Positions 1-9,782 of a DNA stretch of 64,000 bases are shown here, piece by piece. The position numbers and the translations under genes were made by a program. Source of the DNA: Lysobacter sp. BMK333-48F3 (GTDB taxonomy: Bacteria; Pseudomonadota; Gammaproteobacteria; Xanthomonadales; Xanthomonadaceae). Under the pieces are notes generated by a model. That model worked only from the letters and a program-made list of their open reading frames with translations. It was not told where the DNA came from and searched no databases. Numbering within the stretch: the stretch's first letter is position 1; each line of letters begins with the position of its first letter. The stretch covers positions 2,542,501-2,606,500 of the forward strand of contig NZ_JAIHOO010000001.1 in the NCBI RefSeq assembly GCF_019733395.1, written 5' to 3'.

Positions 1-994
<994 letters not shown>

Positions 995-1161
995 ATAACC
1001 TCAAGTGGCCTTGGACTCGACGACGCGTCGATATTCCAACCCAACACTGACTCGCTACATTCCAATCTATTCGCCGACAACGCAGATCACCGCGTTGAAA
1101 GCACCCAACGAGAGCGTGCGCGCTACTTCAATCCACCGAAGCCTGCGACCCTCCACCCTCT

Positions 1162-1278
1162 CCCTGGTGATAATAGCTGTGTGGAACCACCCGATCCCAT
1201 CCCGAACTCGGAAGTGAAACGCACACGCGCCGATGGTAGTGTGGCTTAAGCCATGCAAGAGTAGGTCATCGCCAGGGG
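1162..1278 (+). rRNA. rrf: 5S ribosomal RNA
   Basis: About 117 nt beginning CCCTGGTGATAATAGC and ending GCCAGGGGC, so the 5' and 3' ends pair as the terminal stem. The conserved loop ACCCGATCCCATCCCGAACTC is present at about 1189-1209. It follows 23S after a spacer of about 165 nt in which I see no tRNA. Ends are accurate to a few bases. Confidence 0.96.
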
Positions 1279-1289
1279 CTTTACCCCAG

Positions 1290-1325
1290 AAGGCCGGATC
1301 CGAAAGGATCCGGCCTTCTTCTTTT
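1290..1325 (+). terminator. rRNA operon rho-independent terminator
   Basis: A perfect 12-bp stem (AAGGCCGGATCC, 1290-1301) with GAAA tetraloop and its complement (1306-1317), followed by CTTCTTTTGC. It sits 12 nt after 5S and ends the rRNA operon. From here to 1600 I see no gene, only the approach to the next start codon. Confidence 0.93.
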
Positions 1326-1600
1326 GCGTTCCGGAAACATCCAACCGCGTTCCCACCCCGGGAAACTCTGCTTCGACGGCTGCGATTCGTACGCTCATCA
1401 ATCGCCTGACGGGATGAGGCTGGACCGAGCGACCTCGAATGGGTCCCGCGACACATGCGATTACGCAATTGGTGCGCCTGGACGACTGCGTGTTACCAAT
1501 CGCGGCTGCCGGATGCCACCCGCGCAGTTCCTGAGATCTCGCGCATGCATCCTGTAGATCCGGTCCGGCAACGGACTCAAGCAACCGAAAAGGAAGGCGC

Positions 1601-3157
1601 ATGCAAAGACGTCAGTTCATTGGAGTACCGATGGCCGCCACCGCGGTTGCGGCGGCCAGCCTGATTCCGGTCACGGCGACCGGCGCGCCGTTGGCGACGG
1701 ACGATTACGTCACCTTCGAGGACTATGGCGCCGTGGGCGACGGCGTAGCGGACGACACCGCTGCGATCCAGGCGGCGATTACCGACAACCCCGGCCGCGA
1801 AATCTGGGCGACGCGTCGGCACTACCGCCTGACCGCTGCCTTGCGCATCCTGCGCGGCGTGGTCTTGCGGGCCGCCCAGGGCGGCGTGCAGCTATCGATG
1901 GATGTCGCCGATCGCGACCACATCGTGATCGGCGATGGCACCGAAACCGGCATGCTGAACAGCCTGAATACCGTGATCGACGGATTCACGTTCGCTCCCG
2001 GCGCGAACGCCGGCGCATCGACGACCGGCTCGTGCATTTTCTTCAACTTCTGCGCCTTCTTCGATGTGCGCAACTGCGATTTCTACGCTCGGTCCTACTC
2101 GCAGGCGAAGCTGTTTCGCGGCATGACGCTGTTCCGGGCGTCCGATGGATTCATCCGGCATTGCCGCCTGCGTTATTTCCGCGAAGACGGCATTCATGCG
2201 ACCGGTTCGGCGCATACTGCGAGTCCGAATCCCTATCGCACCGTCGACGTACGCATCGAATCGACGCGGATCTACGCATGCGCCGGCTACCAGGTCTACT
2301 TCGGACCGCACACCGGCGGCATGTTCGTGAACGACCTGATCCTGATGCAGGCCGACCAGAATCCGGCGTTCTATATCGATTCCGACCCGGTGACCCAGGA
2401 CGGGACGAATTTCTTCATCGTCAACGTCAATATCGAAGGCGGCAACAGCGGCAGCCGCGGGATCGTCGTCAACAAGGGACAGGCGGTACAGATCGTCGGC
2501 GGCTGGGTCGGCGGAATCATCGGCAACGGCGCCGGGGTGGAGCTGGGAGCGGGGGCGAGCTCTTGCGAAATCAACGGCTTGAAGGCGGACTATTGCGGCC
2601 TGATCGTCAATGGACCGGCCAATTCGATCAAGAACTGCGACATCACCGGCGACCTGAGCTCGACCGTCAACGGCATCGTGCTCGGGCCGCAAGCGAGCGA
2701 CACCTTGATCTCGGGCTGCCGTATCCGCCAGTTCACCGGTGCGGCGATTCTGATCCAGAAGCAGGCCGGCGGCCCGGCGCGATGCGCGATCAGCGGCCTG
2801 GTGCTGAAGGATTCGCCATCCGGACCCTACATCGCGGGCGCGGACTATCGTGAGGGGCCGTCGATCACCGGCATTCGCAGCGACGCGGCCGGCTACCTGA
2901 CCGCGGCGGCGCAGGTGCAGCTGAACTATGGCGCGGAGTTCTACCAGATCACCGGCGGCACGCCGATTCAGGATCTGGTGCCGCGCAACCCCGGGCGGCG
3001 GGTGACGATCCAGGCCGGCATGAACGGCCTGAGCTTCACCGGCAACGGCGTGCTGCAACTCAAGGGCGGCGCGGCCAGCGTTTCGGTGCCTGCCTATCGG
3101 ACCATCGAGTTCGTAACCGATGGCGTGAACTGGTTCGAGTCCGGCGGCAGCCGCTGA
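1601..3157 (+). CDS. Secreted right-handed beta-helix (pectate-lyase-superfamily) protein
   Basis: A 518-residue protein. The ATG at 1601 follows a purine-rich AAGGAAGG ribosome site. Residues 1-30 look like a twin-arginine export signal (RR at 3-4, QRRQFIG, then an Ala-rich hydrophobic stretch ending TGAP). Residues 40-60 carry YGAVGDGVADDTAAI, the hallmark at the N-terminus of the pectate_lyase_3 superfamily, also seen in phage tailspikes. The remainder has the Gly/Asn/Asp-rich repeating strands of a parallel beta-helix. Members of this fold bind or cleave polysaccharides, but I cannot identify a catalytic site or substrate, so an enzymatic role is inference. It stands alone after the rRNA terminator with no partner gene. 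Confidence 0.85.
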   Translation: MQRRQFIGVPMAATAVAAASLIPVTATGAPLATDDYVTFEDYGAVGDGVADDTAAIQAAITDNPGREIWATRRHYRLTAALRILRGVVLRAAQGGVQLSMDVADRDHIVIGDGTETGMLNSLNTVIDGFTFAPGANAGASTTGSCIFFNFCAFFDVRNCDFYARSYSQAKLFRGMTLFRASDGFIRHCRLRYFREDGIHATGSAHTASPNPYRTVDVRIESTRIYACAGYQVYFGPHTGGMFVNDLILMQADQNPAFYIDSDPVTQDGTNFFIVNVNIEGGNSGSRGIVVNKGQAVQIVGGWVGGIIGNGAGVELGAGASSCEINGLKADYCGLIVNGPANSIKNCDITGDLSSTVNGIVLGPQASDTLISGCRIRQFTGAAILIQKQAGGPARCAISGLVLKDSPSGPYIAGADYREGPSITGIRSDAAGYLTAAAQVQLNYGAEFYQITGGTPIQDLVPRNPGRRVTIQAGMNGLSFTGNGVLQLKGGAASVSVPAYRTIEFVTDGVNWFESGGSR

Positions 3158-3620
3158 TACCCGTCCAGGCGCTTCGCACGCCGCTGGATCCGCCTGTACC
3201 GACTTTGGGCGGATGCCGTCGGCGATGCAAGCGCGCTAGACTTGTTCTGGGTCACCTATAGCGATCCGCGCGTCGGTACACCTGTGCCCGGCGACGCTAC
3301 GGGATCGTGGCCTCCTCCTCTCCCTGTTCGGGCGAGGGGAGGCTCCAGAGCAAGGAGAAGCACGATGAAGTTCACAATCACCGGCAAGGTCCGCCGCTAA
3401 GTCGGCGCTGGCGGCCGCGGGCGATGCCCGCGCCGCATCCGGCAGATCGATCGCCGCTCGGGGCCGTTCTGGCCCTGGATCGCGCGCGCTCGTCCGCCGC
3501 CCACTCCCGTCTCGATTCGGCGCCCGCAGGCGCCGCTCGTCCCCGCGTCCGCGCTCGCGCCTTTCCGGCGCGCGCGCGTCGCGCACGGGAGTCATTCCGA
3601 GTTCCTGAAGGCGTATCGCC
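3158..3620 (+). other. 463-nt intergenic region with palindrome and tiny ORF
   Basis: Between the beta-helix gene and the ABC exporter. It contains an imperfect inverted repeat (CCTCCTCTCCC near 3311 with GAGGGGAGG near 3334) of the CCCCTCTCCC kind found again at 5479, and a very short ORF at 3365. The last 200 nt are extremely GC-rich with no convincing frame. Confidence 0.6.
3365..3400 (+). CDS. Possible 11-residue peptide with strong Shine-Dalgarno
   Basis: ATG to TAA encodes MKFTITGKVRR. AAGGAG at 3352-3357 sits 7 nt before the ATG, one of the better ribosome sites in the window. Nothing in the peptide identifies a function. It could be a leader peptide for the ABC exporter 220 nt downstream, the remnant of a longer gene, or chance. 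Confidence 0.3.
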   Translation: MKFTITGKVRR

Positions 3621-5459
3621 ATGATGATTTTCCGTTGGTTCGAATCCTTGATCGATCCGTTCCGCCCCGCGCCGGAGGCGATGCCGCCGCGCACGGTCGC
3701 GGCTTTCTACTGGCATTTCATCCGCCAGGCCTGGCCGGTGTTCGCGGTACTGACCGTGGTCGGCTTCTTCGTCGCCATCGTCGAGGTGGTGATGTTCGAC
3801 TACCTCGGCAAGGTGGTCGACCTGGTCAACACCACCCCGGCCGCGGAGCTGTTCGCGCGTCACGGCGGGGAATTGCTGTGGATGGCGGCGGTGATGCTGC
3901 TGGTGCGGCCGGTCTGCCTGGGCCTGCACGATCTGCTGCTGAACCAGACCGTGCATCCGAGCATGACCAATCTGGTGCGTTGGCAGACCCATCGCTACAT
4001 GCTCAAGCAGAGCATGAGCTTCTTCCAGAACGATTTCGCCGGCCGGGTCGCCAACCGGATCATGCAGACCGGCCCGTCCTTGCGCGAATCGACCACCCAG
4101 TCCTTCGACGCGCTGTGGTACGTGGTCGTGTACTCGGGTTCGGCGATCTACCTGTTCGCGCAGGCCGATGCCTGGCTGGCGGCGCCGCTGGTGGCCTGGA
4201 TCGTGGCCTACATCGGCCTGCTGCGTTACTTCGTGCCGAGGGTGAAGCTGCGCTCCTGGCGCGCTTCGGACGCGCGCTCGAAGCTGATGGGGCGGATCGT
4301 CGACGGCTATAGCAACGTCGCCACGCTGAAGCTGTTCGCGCACTCGCGCCGCGAGGAGCAATACGTGGCCGAGGCCATGCTCGAGCAGACCCAACGTTCG
4401 CGCGACATGACCCGCATGACCACGCTGATGGGCGTGAGCATCACTACGCTCAACGGCTTGCTGATCGTCGGCACCTGCGGCCTGGCGTTGTGGCTGTGGC
4501 ATCGCGGCGCGATCAGCGTCGGCGCGATCGCGCTGGCGACCGGCCTGGTGATCCGGATCCACAACATGTCGGGCTGGATCATGTGGACGGTGAACGGCAT
4601 CTTCGAGGACATCGGCACCGTGCAGGACGGCATCGAGACCATCTCGCGGCCGCTGACCGTGGTCGATCGCGAGGACGCTCGGGCCTTGGCGGTGCGCGAG
4701 GGCGCGGTGCGCTTCGAGAACGTGCACTTCCACTATGGCAAGAACAGCGGCTTGATCGCCGACCTGGACCTGGCGGTCAGGCCGGGCGAGAAGATCGGCC
4801 TGGTCGGGCCGTCGGGCGCGGGCAAGTCGACCCTGATGAACATCCTGCTGCGCCTGTACGACCTGGAGGGCGGGCGGATCCTGATCGACGGCCAGGACAT
4901 CGCCGGCGTGACCCAGGAAAGCCTGCGCTCGCAGATCGGCGTGGTCACCCAGGACACGTCGCTGCTGCACCGTTCGATCCGCGACAACCTGCTGTACGGC
5001 CGTCCGGACGCCAGCGAGGAGGAGATGTTCGAGGCGGTGCGGCGGGCGCGGGCGGACGAGTTCATTCCGCGCCTGGTCGACGGCGAAGGCCGCGAGGGCT
5101 ACGAGGCCCTGGTCGGCGAGCGCGGCGTCAAGCTGTCCGGCGGCCAGCGCCAGCGCATCGCAATTGCGCGGGTGCTGTTGAAGAACGCGCCGATCCTGAT
5201 CCTCGACGAGGCGACCTCGGCCCTGGATTCGGAGGCCGAGGCGGCGATCCAGGACAGTCTGGAGACGTTGATGGAAGGCAAGACGGTGATCGCGATCGCT
5301 CACCGCCTGTCGACCATCGCGCGCATGGACCGGCTGGTGGTGATGGATCAGGGGCGCATCATCGAGACCGGCACCCACGAGCAGTTGATCGCGCGCGACG
5401 GACTGTATGCGCGGTTGTGGAAGCGTCAGACCGGCGGGTTCGTGGCGGTCGAGGCGTAG
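3621..5459 (+). CDS. ABC exporter, fused permease and ATPase (MsbA-like)
   Basis: A 612-residue half-transporter expected to work as an inner-membrane homodimer. The N-terminal half (about 25-330) has the hydrophobic helices of an ABC type-1 exporter domain. The C-terminal half is the nucleotide-binding domain: Walker A GPSGAGKST near 395-403, signature LSGGQRQR near 504, Walker B LILDEATSAL near 526 and H-loop IAHRLST near 559. The domain order matches MsbA/McjD-type exporters. The cargo is unknown; a lipid, peptide or drug are all possible. It is monocistronic: the previous gene is 463 nt away and the next gene converges on it. The start follows a weak AAGG. Confidence 0.9.
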   Translation: MMIFRWFESLIDPFRPAPEAMPPRTVAAFYWHFIRQAWPVFAVLTVVGFFVAIVEVVMFDYLGKVVDLVNTTPAAELFARHGGELLWMAAVMLLVRPVCLGLHDLLLNQTVHPSMTNLVRWQTHRYMLKQSMSFFQNDFAGRVANRIMQTGPSLRESTTQSFDALWYVVVYSGSAIYLFAQADAWLAAPLVAWIVAYIGLLRYFVPRVKLRSWRASDARSKLMGRIVDGYSNVATLKLFAHSRREEQYVAEAMLEQTQRSRDMTRMTTLMGVSITTLNGLLIVGTCGLALWLWHRGAISVGAIALATGLVIRIHNMSGWIMWTVNGIFEDIGTVQDGIETISRPLTVVDREDARALAVREGAVRFENVHFHYGKNSGLIADLDLAVRPGEKIGLVGPSGAGKSTLMNILLRLYDLEGGRILIDGQDIAGVTQESLRSQIGVVTQDTSLLHRSIRDNLLYGRPDASEEEMFEAVRRARADEFIPRLVDGEGREGYEALVGERGVKLSGGQRQRIAIARVLLKNAPILILDEATSALDSEAEAAIQDSLETLMEGKTVIAIAHRLSTIARMDRLVVMDQGRIIETGTHEQLIARDGLYARLWKRQTGGFVAVEA

Positions 5460-5478
5460 GCGCGGCGGCCCTCGCCCC

Positions 5479-5508
5479 AGCCCCTCTTCCGCGAGCGGGA
5501 GAGGGGCT
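5479..5508. repeat. CCCCTCT/AGAGGGG palindrome
   Basis: AGCCCCTCTTCC and GGGAGAGGGGCT (one wobble pair) around a 6-nt loop, 20 nt after the ABC exporter stop. It may end that transcript, although no T run follows. A related imperfect palindrome lies at 3311-3342, on the other side of the same gene. Confidence 0.6.
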
Positions 5509-5651
5509 CGGCCGCGCCGCCCAAGGGCAGGAGCGACGCGAGCCGCGACCGCGTCGGCGGGACGGACGGCGCGTGCCCGAGGTCCCGATCGCGCTTGCGC
5601 CATTCGTCCCGCGGTCGGGTAAGGTTCCGATCCACGACCACAGCCGCAACA

Positions 5652-5674
5652 ACGGCCGCCGCAACGGCGGCCGT
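5652..5674. terminator. Hairpin between convergent genes
   Basis: ACGGCCGCCG, loop CAA, CGGCGGCCGT: a perfect 10-bp stem in the gap between the rightward ABC exporter and the leftward polymerase. The position suits a bidirectional terminator, but there is no T tract. Confidence 0.5.
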
Positions 5675-5699
5675 CATGCCGGTCGCCGCGCGCACTCGT

Positions 5700-7193
5700 T
5701 CAGAACAGCGAACCCGTCGTGCCTGGCCCTTCGTCCTGGTCCTTGCGCCGCTTGCGCACCCAACCGCCGACGCCGGACGGCTGATGTCCTGGCGGCGCCG
5801 GCTTGGCTGCGGCGGGCGGCCGTTCGCGCGCCTGGCGATGCGCGTTCTCGGCCATCGCCTTGAACTGCCGTTCGCGCTGCAGCCACAGCTCGTCCATGCT
5901 CGGGTCGGCGACCAGGGCGGCGGCGCCGAGGTCGGCTTCGCTGGCTTCGTCGGGAATATGCTGGAACGGAATCCGCATCGGCGCGGCGCCCTGGGCCAAC
6001 GCGTCCTGCATCGCGCCGAAGTACAGGCGGTTGTTGCCGTAGCGCTGGTTGATCTGGTCCAGCACGCGGGTCAGCTCGCGCGGGCGCTGGCGTTCGGGAA
6101 ACAGCGATGCGCTGTCGGCGGCGTTGGGCTGCAGATCGATCAGCGACACCGCGACCGACAGCGGCGGATGGCGCTTGACCGGCCAGCGGCCGCTGGCGGC
6201 GGCGCGCAGCAGGGGCTGCAAGGCGCCGGCCATCAACTGCAGCAAGGTCGGCGTGTCGTCGAGCGGGGCGAAGGACAGGTCGCGGCTGTAGCGCTGTTCG
6301 CGGCCGACGAAACGCACATGCAGGCTCATGCCGCGCGCACGGCAGCGTTCCTGGCGCAGGCGCATGGCGGCCTTGGCGAGCAGCTTGAACAACACCGAAC
6401 GCATGCCCTCGGCGCTGCGCATCTGCGGATCGAGCACGTGCGAATGGCCGACCGAACCGACCGCGCTGCGTTGCCGCGACGGCGGTTCGATGCCGCGCAA
6501 CTGGGCCCAGAAACGCTCGCCCTCGATCCCGCCCCAGATCGCCTTGAGCCGCTCGCGCGGCGCGGCCGTGAGCTGTTCGACGCTTTCGATGCCGGCCGCG
6601 TTGAGGCGCTGCAGCATCGACGGACCGACCCCGCACAGGTCGTGCAGGGCCAGGCCGTGCAGCGCCTGCGGCAGGTCGTCGAGTTCGATCACGGTCAGGC
6701 CGTCGACCTTGTCGAGGTCGGAGGCGGTCTTGGCCAGGAAGGTGTTGGGGGCGATGCCGATCGAGCAGCGGATCGCCGGGGCCAATCCGCGATCGAGCAG
6801 GGTCTGCTTGATCTTGTGCGCGATCGCCACGGCATTGTCGCGCTGGCGCTCGCGGCCGATCAGGCGGCAGGCGACCTCGTCGATGGACAAGGGCTTGCCG
6901 TCGATCGGGATGCAGTCCTGGATCGCCGCGATCAGGCGGTGGTGCAGCTCGACGTAGCGCGCCGGGCGCGCCTGGACGATCTGGATGTCGGGGCACAGCC
7001 GCAGCGCTTCGTGTACCGGCGTGCCGGTCTTGACCCCATGGACCTTGGCTTCGCGACTGGCGGCGATGCAACAGGTGGTGGCGGCCATCACCGGCACCAC
7101 GCCGACCGGGCGGCCGCGCAAAGGCTCGTGGTCGAACTGTTCGACCGAGGCGAAATAGGAATTGAAGTCGACGAACAGGCAGCGCAGGGTCAT
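5700..7193 (-). CDS. Y-family (UmuC/DinB-like) DNA polymerase
   Basis: A 497-residue translesion polymerase. The start MTLRCLFVDFNSYF is preferred over an in-frame start 18 codons upstream, because family members begin at this first strand. Catalytic motifs are visible: VDFNSYFASVEQ (first metal aspartate and steric gate), KPLSIDEVACRL (second acidic pair) and SIGIAPNTFLAKTASD. A helix-hairpin-helix stretch LCGVGPSMLQRLNAAGI follows, then the little-finger domain. The tail beyond about residue 400 is Pro/Ala/Arg-rich and ends GSLF, a possible beta-clamp contact. It stands alone, without umuD, lexA or imuA beside it. No LexA-like box (TTAGTAnnnTACTAA) is visible upstream. Whether it acts as Pol IV or Pol V cannot be settled here. 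Confidence 0.88.
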   Translation of the reverse strand: MTLRCLFVDFNSYFASVEQFDHEPLRGRPVGVVPVMAATTCCIAASREAKVHGVKTGTPVHEALRLCPDIQIVQARPARYVELHHRLIAAIQDCIPIDGKPLSIDEVACRLIGRERQRDNAVAIAHKIKQTLLDRGLAPAIRCSIGIAPNTFLAKTASDLDKVDGLTVIELDDLPQALHGLALHDLCGVGPSMLQRLNAAGIESVEQLTAAPRERLKAIWGGIEGERFWAQLRGIEPPSRQRSAVGSVGHSHVLDPQMRSAEGMRSVLFKLLAKAAMRLRQERCRARGMSLHVRFVGREQRYSRDLSFAPLDDTPTLLQLMAGALQPLLRAAASGRWPVKRHPPLSVAVSLIDLQPNAADSASLFPERQRPRELTRVLDQINQRYGNNRLYFGAMQDALAQGAAPMRIPFQHIPDEASEADLGAAALVADPSMDELWLQRERQFKAMAENAHRQARERPPAAAKPAPPGHQPSGVGGWVRKRRKDQDEGPGTTGSLF

Positions 7194-7270
7194 GGCGGCG
7201 GGCCACGCATGGGGAATCAGTATGGTCCCGGACGGCAACCCGCGCATCGGCGACCTGGCCCATGCGCGAC

Positions 7271-7317
7271 GCCCGGCCGATAGTGCCGGCCGGGCGTCTC
7301 AAGCGATGAGATCGCTT
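7271..7317 (-). terminator. Two tandem hairpins after the AAA ATPase gene
   Basis: A 9-bp stem GCCCGGCCG/CGGCCGGGC (7271-7295) and a 7-bp stem AAGCGAT/ATCGCTT (7301-7317) lie between the leftward AAA gene and the polymerase. They probably separate the two transcripts. On the minus strand no clean T run follows. Confidence 0.4.
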
Positions 7318-7351
7318 TTGGAATCAAACAATTAGGGCGTGGCGGCGCCGA

Positions 7352-8422
7352 TCAACCGGCGTGGCCGACGGCTTGATAGATCGCCGCCAGCGAGTAGCTC
7401 TTGCGCCCGCTGCCGGCCAGCGCCTGGCGCACCGGTTCGGGATCGATGCCGCGTTCGCCGGCCAGGCGCTGGATCAGCGCCGCGGCCTCGACCGGCCGCA
7501 GCTCGCGTACCTGGGCGTGGGCGAAACAGCGTCCGGGCCGGACCAGGGCGTCGTCCAGGTCGCCGACGTTGGGCAGATTGGTCGAGAAGATGATCTTGCG
7601 TCCCTGCGCGCGCACCACGCCATCGGCGATGGCGAGGAATCGGTGCAGGTGTTCGTTGCCCTCGGCGCGCGGACGCAGCAGATGGTCGGCGTCCTCGACC
7701 ACGAAGGCATGATCGTCGCCGGTGATGAACTTGACGTAGATCTCGTCGCATTCCAGCGCTTTTTTGTCGCCGGTGTACAAGGCCTGGGCGTTGCCGTCGT
7801 TGCGGCGCGAGATCTCGCCGAGAATGGCGCGGATCAACCGGGTTTTGCCGGTGCCGGGCGGGCCTTGCAGCACCAGCACGGTTTCCTTGGCGCGCAGATA
7901 CCGGTCGACGAAGCCGGCGACGTCGCCGATTTCGGGATAGGCCTCGTCGATCAGCACGTCGTCGGCCAACTCCTCGATGCTGGCGCTCTGCAATTCGCCG
8001 CGGCCGGTGAGGAAATGCCAGTCGATCGAGAACATCGGTTCGCGGATGCGCACCGCCTCGATGCGTTGCTGCAGCCCCTGGATCGCCTGTGCTGCGCGCT
8101 CGACCGAATCGGCCCAGATGGCGAAATAGAACGAGCAGTAGTCGGCCTTGCGGCTGACGCCGACATCGACGAATAGGCCTTCGCCGTCGAGTATCAGGCT
8201 GGGCCCGTCGATGCGATGCGCGCGATAGCCCAGGTTGAGGGCGAGGTCGTCGAATACGGCGTCGACGCCGGCGCGGGCGGCCAGGCGTAGCGAACGGCGG
8301 ATCGGGTAGCGGCTGACGCCGCGTTCCAATGCGTCGGCGAACCGGGATTTCAGCAACAGGGACGAGAAGTCCCAGATCTGTTGGCTGAGGTTTGCGGTGT
8401 AGCGCTGGTTTTCGGAGTTCAT
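7352..8422 (-). CDS. AAA-family ATPase (BCS1-like architecture)
   Basis: A 356-residue protein. The N-terminal 170 residues resemble no enzyme I recognise. The AAA core follows: Walker A GPPGTGKT at 187-194, a Walker B-like strand HAFVVEDAD at 238-246, sensor-1-like FSTNLPN at 279-285 and an RPGR arginine element at 295-298. The Walker B acidic pair reads ED rather than the usual DE. A single AAA module behind a distinct N-terminal domain is the BCS1-like layout, but no transmembrane helix is visible, so this is probably cytosolic. Substrate and role are unknown. ATG at 8422 was chosen because the upstream extension is Arg-rich shadow sequence. Confidence 0.8.
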   Translation of the reverse strand: MNSENQRYTANLSQQIWDFSSLLLKSRFADALERGVSRYPIRRSLRLAARAGVDAVFDDLALNLGYRAHRIDGPSLILDGEGLFVDVGVSRKADYCSFYFAIWADSVERAAQAIQGLQQRIEAVRIREPMFSIDWHFLTGRGELQSASIEELADDVLIDEAYPEIGDVAGFVDRYLRAKETVLVLQGPPGTGKTRLIRAILGEISRRNDGNAQALYTGDKKALECDEIYVKFITGDDHAFVVEDADHLLRPRAEGNEHLHRFLAIADGVVRAQGRKIIFSTNLPNVGDLDDALVRPGRCFAHAQVRELRPVEAAALIQRLAGERGIDPEPVRQALAGSGRKSYSLAAIYQAVGHAG

Positions 8423-8520
8423 GCGGGATGGGCGCTTCGCCCGGGCAGGGGCCGCGGCATCCATTGCCGCGGTATGGGCGCGGGCCGGCGTGGCCCGCGC
8501 GGTAAAACGGTGGCGCCGGC

Positions 8521-9183
8521 TTACAGCACCAGCGGCGGCTCGCCGCCTACGATGACGATGTCGGCCGGACGGCGCGCGAACAGGCCGACGCTGACTACGC
8601 CGGGGATCTGGTTGATCGCCGATTCCAGCGCCACCGGATCGGTGATCGCCAGGCCGTGGATGTCGAGGATGACGTTGCCGTTGTCGGTGACCACGCCGTT
8701 GCCGGCGGCGTCCTGGCGCCACACCGGCTGGCCGCGGGTCATCGCGAGGATCTCGCGGGCGACCAGGCTGCGCGCCATCGGCACGACTTCCACCGGCAGC
8801 GGGAAGCGGCCGAGCACGTCGACGCGCTTGGCCGGGTCGACGATGCAGACGAACTTGGCGCTGGCTTCGGCGATGATCTTCTCGCGGGTCAGCGCGGCGC
8901 CGCCGCCCTTGATCAGGCGCTTGTGCGGATCGCACTCGTCGGCGCCGTCGACGTACAGCGACAGCGGGCCGGTGGCGTTGAGGTCCAGCACTTCGATGCC
9001 CAGCGCCTGCAACCGCGCGGTGCTCTGCTCCGAACTCGACACCGCGCCCTGGATGCGCTCCTTGACCCGGCCCAGGGCCTCGATGAAGTAGGCCACCGTG
9101 GATCCGGTGCCGACACCGACGATCATGCCGTCTTCGATGTAGTCGATGGCTTTTTCGCCGGCCAGGCGTTTGGCTTCAGTCAT
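8521..9183 (-). CDS. rpiA: Ribose-5-phosphate isomerase A
   Basis: A 220-residue enzyme interconverting ribose 5-phosphate and ribulose 5-phosphate in the non-oxidative pentose phosphate pathway. Family motifs are present: [15 protein letters not shown] near 22-36 (phosphate loop), YVDGADECD (catalytic acidic residues) and [12 protein letters not shown] (catalytic Lys region). Length equals that of other RpiA proteins. The gene is 98 nt upstream of the AAA ATPase in the same direction, and a heptamer-repeat cluster abuts its start codon, so its promoter must lie in or beyond that repeat. Confidence 0.97.
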   Translation of the reverse strand: MTEAKRLAGEKAIDYIEDGMIVGVGTGSTVAYFIEALGRVKERIQGAVSSSEQSTARLQALGIEVLDLNATGPLSLYVDGADECDPHKRLIKGGGAALTREKIIAEASAKFVCIVDPAKRVDVLGRFPLPVEVVPMARSLVAREILAMTRGQPVWRQDAAGNGVVTDNGNVILDIHGLAITDPVALESAINQIPGVVSVGLFARRPADIVIVGGEPPLVL

Positions 9184-9186
9184 GGG

Positions 9187-9299
9187 GAGCGGGAATAGGG
9201 AATGGGGAATGGGGAATCGGTAGAGCAGGCGGCGCTGGGAATAGGGGAGGAGCGAGGGGGGCTTTTACGATTCCCCGTTCTCCATTCCCGATTCCCGGC
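9187..9299. repeat. Heptamer array pair (GGGAATN / NATTCCC)
   Basis: Head-to-head GGGAATR units at 9187-9225 and the inverted ATTCCC units at 9270-9299 can fold into one long imperfect hairpin. It fills the gap between rpiA and the EVE-domain gene and belongs to the dispersed family described in the findings. Confidence 0.85.
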
Positions 9300-9300
9300 T

Positions 9301-9771
9301 TCACTCCATCGCCAACAACAGCTTCCACTGCGCCGCCGTGACCGGCAGCACCGAGAGGCGGTTGCCGCGGCGGGTGAGGGCGAAGTCCTCGCCGAGGTCG
9401 TCGGCGCGGGCCTTGATCTCGTCCAGGGCGATGGTGCGTCCGAGCTTGCGCTCGAAGGCGACGTCGACCAGCAGCCAGCGCGGGTCTTCGCGCGAGCTCT
9501 TGGCGTCGTAGTAGTCGGACTTGGGGTCGAACTGGGTCGGGTCCGGGTAGGCTTCGGCGGCGATCGTGGCCAGGCCGACGATGCCGGGCACCGCGGTGTT
9601 GGAGTGGTAGAACAGCACGCCGTCGCCCAGCTTCATGCCGTCGCGCATGAAATTGCGCGCCTGGTAATTGCGCACGCCGTTCCAGGGTTCGACGCCGACG
9701 CGTTGCAGGTCGTCGATCGAGAAGGTGTCCGGTTCGGACTTCATCAGCCAGTAGCGGCGGCGTGCGGTCAT
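9301..9771 (-). CDS. EVE-domain protein
   Basis: A 156-residue protein made almost entirely of one EVE domain (PUA-like fold): YWLMKSEPDTFSIDDL near the start, then WNGVRNYQARNFMRDGM and GDGVLFYHSN, the conserved pocket that in the family binds modified bases. The role in bacteria is unsettled; links to RNA or modified DNA binding are inferred from the fold. The start MTARRRYW is preferred over the much longer upstream frame, which runs through the fau gene. It lies 11 nt after fau in the same direction, so the two are probably cotranscribed. Confidence 0.9.
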   Translation of the reverse strand: MTARRRYWLMKSEPDTFSIDDLQRVGVEPWNGVRNYQARNFMRDGMKLGDGVLFYHSNTAVPGIVGLATIAAEAYPDPTQFDPKSDYYDAKSSREDPRWLLVDVAFERKLGRTIALDEIKARADDLGEDFALTRRGNRLSVLPVTAAQWKLLLAME

Positions 9772-9782
9772 GCGGAACTCGG

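Noticed and set aside
996..1161. tRNA gene in the 23S-5S spacer
   Set aside because: No acceptor stem or TTCRA loop found.
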